Shown in pieces: positions 5,803-5,882 of a stretch of 5,882 bases of DNA (positions within the stretch are counted from its first letter, which is position 1; each line of letters opens with the position of its first letter). The position numbers and the translations under genes were made by a program. This DNA is from Propionivibrio sp. Lineage in GTDB: Bacteria > Pseudomonadota > Gammaproteobacteria > Burkholderiales > Rhodocyclaceae. Under the pieces are notes generated by a model, which was not told the DNA's origin, ran no database searches, and saw nothing but the letters and a program-made list of their open reading frames with translations. The DNA lies in NCBI GenBank assembly GCA_003249625.1, contig QKII01000210.1, positions 1 through 5,882 on the forward strand, given 5' to 3'.

Positions 5803-5882
5803 ATGAGTTCTTCGCAATCAAACGTTCTGGTTCTTGCCAGCGCAGAAGGTACGGCGGCAGCCCAGCCCGGCGAGGCCCAAAA
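5803..5882 (+). CDS. 5' end of an unidentified gene running off the right edge
   Basis: An open frame begins MSSSQSNVLVLASAEG and continues rich in Ala, Gln and Pro to the window end (26 full codons). An in-frame ATG at 5749 could add 18 residues. Neither start has a strong ribosome site; GGGA at 5788-5791 is weak for 5803. There is no biotin-carboxylase-like start, no obvious transmembrane segment and no recognised motif in the visible part. Third-position base use looks like that of coding DNA here. Given its neighbour it could encode a partner subunit of an acyl-CoA carboxylase/decarboxylase, but nothing in the visible residues shows this. Confidence 0.45.
   Translation, partial: MSSSQSNVLVLASAEGTAAAQPGEAQ

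Overview
The window looks like part of the chromosome of a nitrogen-fixing (diazotrophic) proteobacterium. The protein types and the nifV-nifW-nifZ-nifM order suggest a betaproteobacterium, possibly of the Rhodocyclales/Azonexus/Propionivibrio kind. That placement rests on remembered resemblance, not on a database search. Coding regions are moderately GC-rich, while the 3640-4128 spacer is clearly AT-richer.

Layout, left to right. (1) Positions 1-649, minus strand: a GntR-family regulator with an FCD ligand-binding domain. Its C-terminus is cut by the window edge. (2) Positions 650-889: a divergent control region. It holds two imperfect inverted repeats and a sigma-54 type promoter (GG-N10-GC) just before nifV. 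(3) Positions 890-3639, plus strand: a tightly packed operon nifV (homocitrate synthase), nifW, nifZ and nifM (parvulin-type prolyl isomerase). nifV and nifW are 12 nt apart, nifW and nifZ overlap by 32 nt, and nifZ and nifM overlap by 8 nt. (4) Positions 3640-4128: a 489-nt spacer with no credible gene but with a long imperfect hairpin just after nifM. (5) Positions 4129-5676, plus strand: a biotin-dependent carboxyltransferase subunit, closest by eye to the methylmalonyl-CoA transcarboxylase 12S / methylmalonyl-CoA decarboxylase alpha / propionyl-CoA carboxylase beta group. (6) Positions 5677-5802: a spacer with a strong GU-containing hairpin, a probable terminator or attenuator. (7) From 5803: the first codons of an unidentified gene that runs off the right edge.

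How the genes work together. NifV makes homocitrate, the organic ligand of the nitrogenase FeMo-cofactor. NifW and NifZ act on MoFe protein assembly and P-cluster maturation, and NifM helps fold the Fe protein NifH. The four genes are therefore a late nitrogenase-maturation unit, probably switched on by NifA and sigma-54. The divergent GntR protein may control itself, nifV, or genes beyond the left edge. The carboxyltransferase belongs to propionate/methylmalonyl-CoA metabolism, appears to be a separate transcription unit, and probably marks the edge of the nif region.

I see no convincing new defence, mobile or CRISPR system. The most interesting points are the dyads and sigma-54 site upstream of nifV, the internal repeat and TTG start of nifZ, the two intergenic hairpins, and the ambiguous specificity of the carboxyltransferase.
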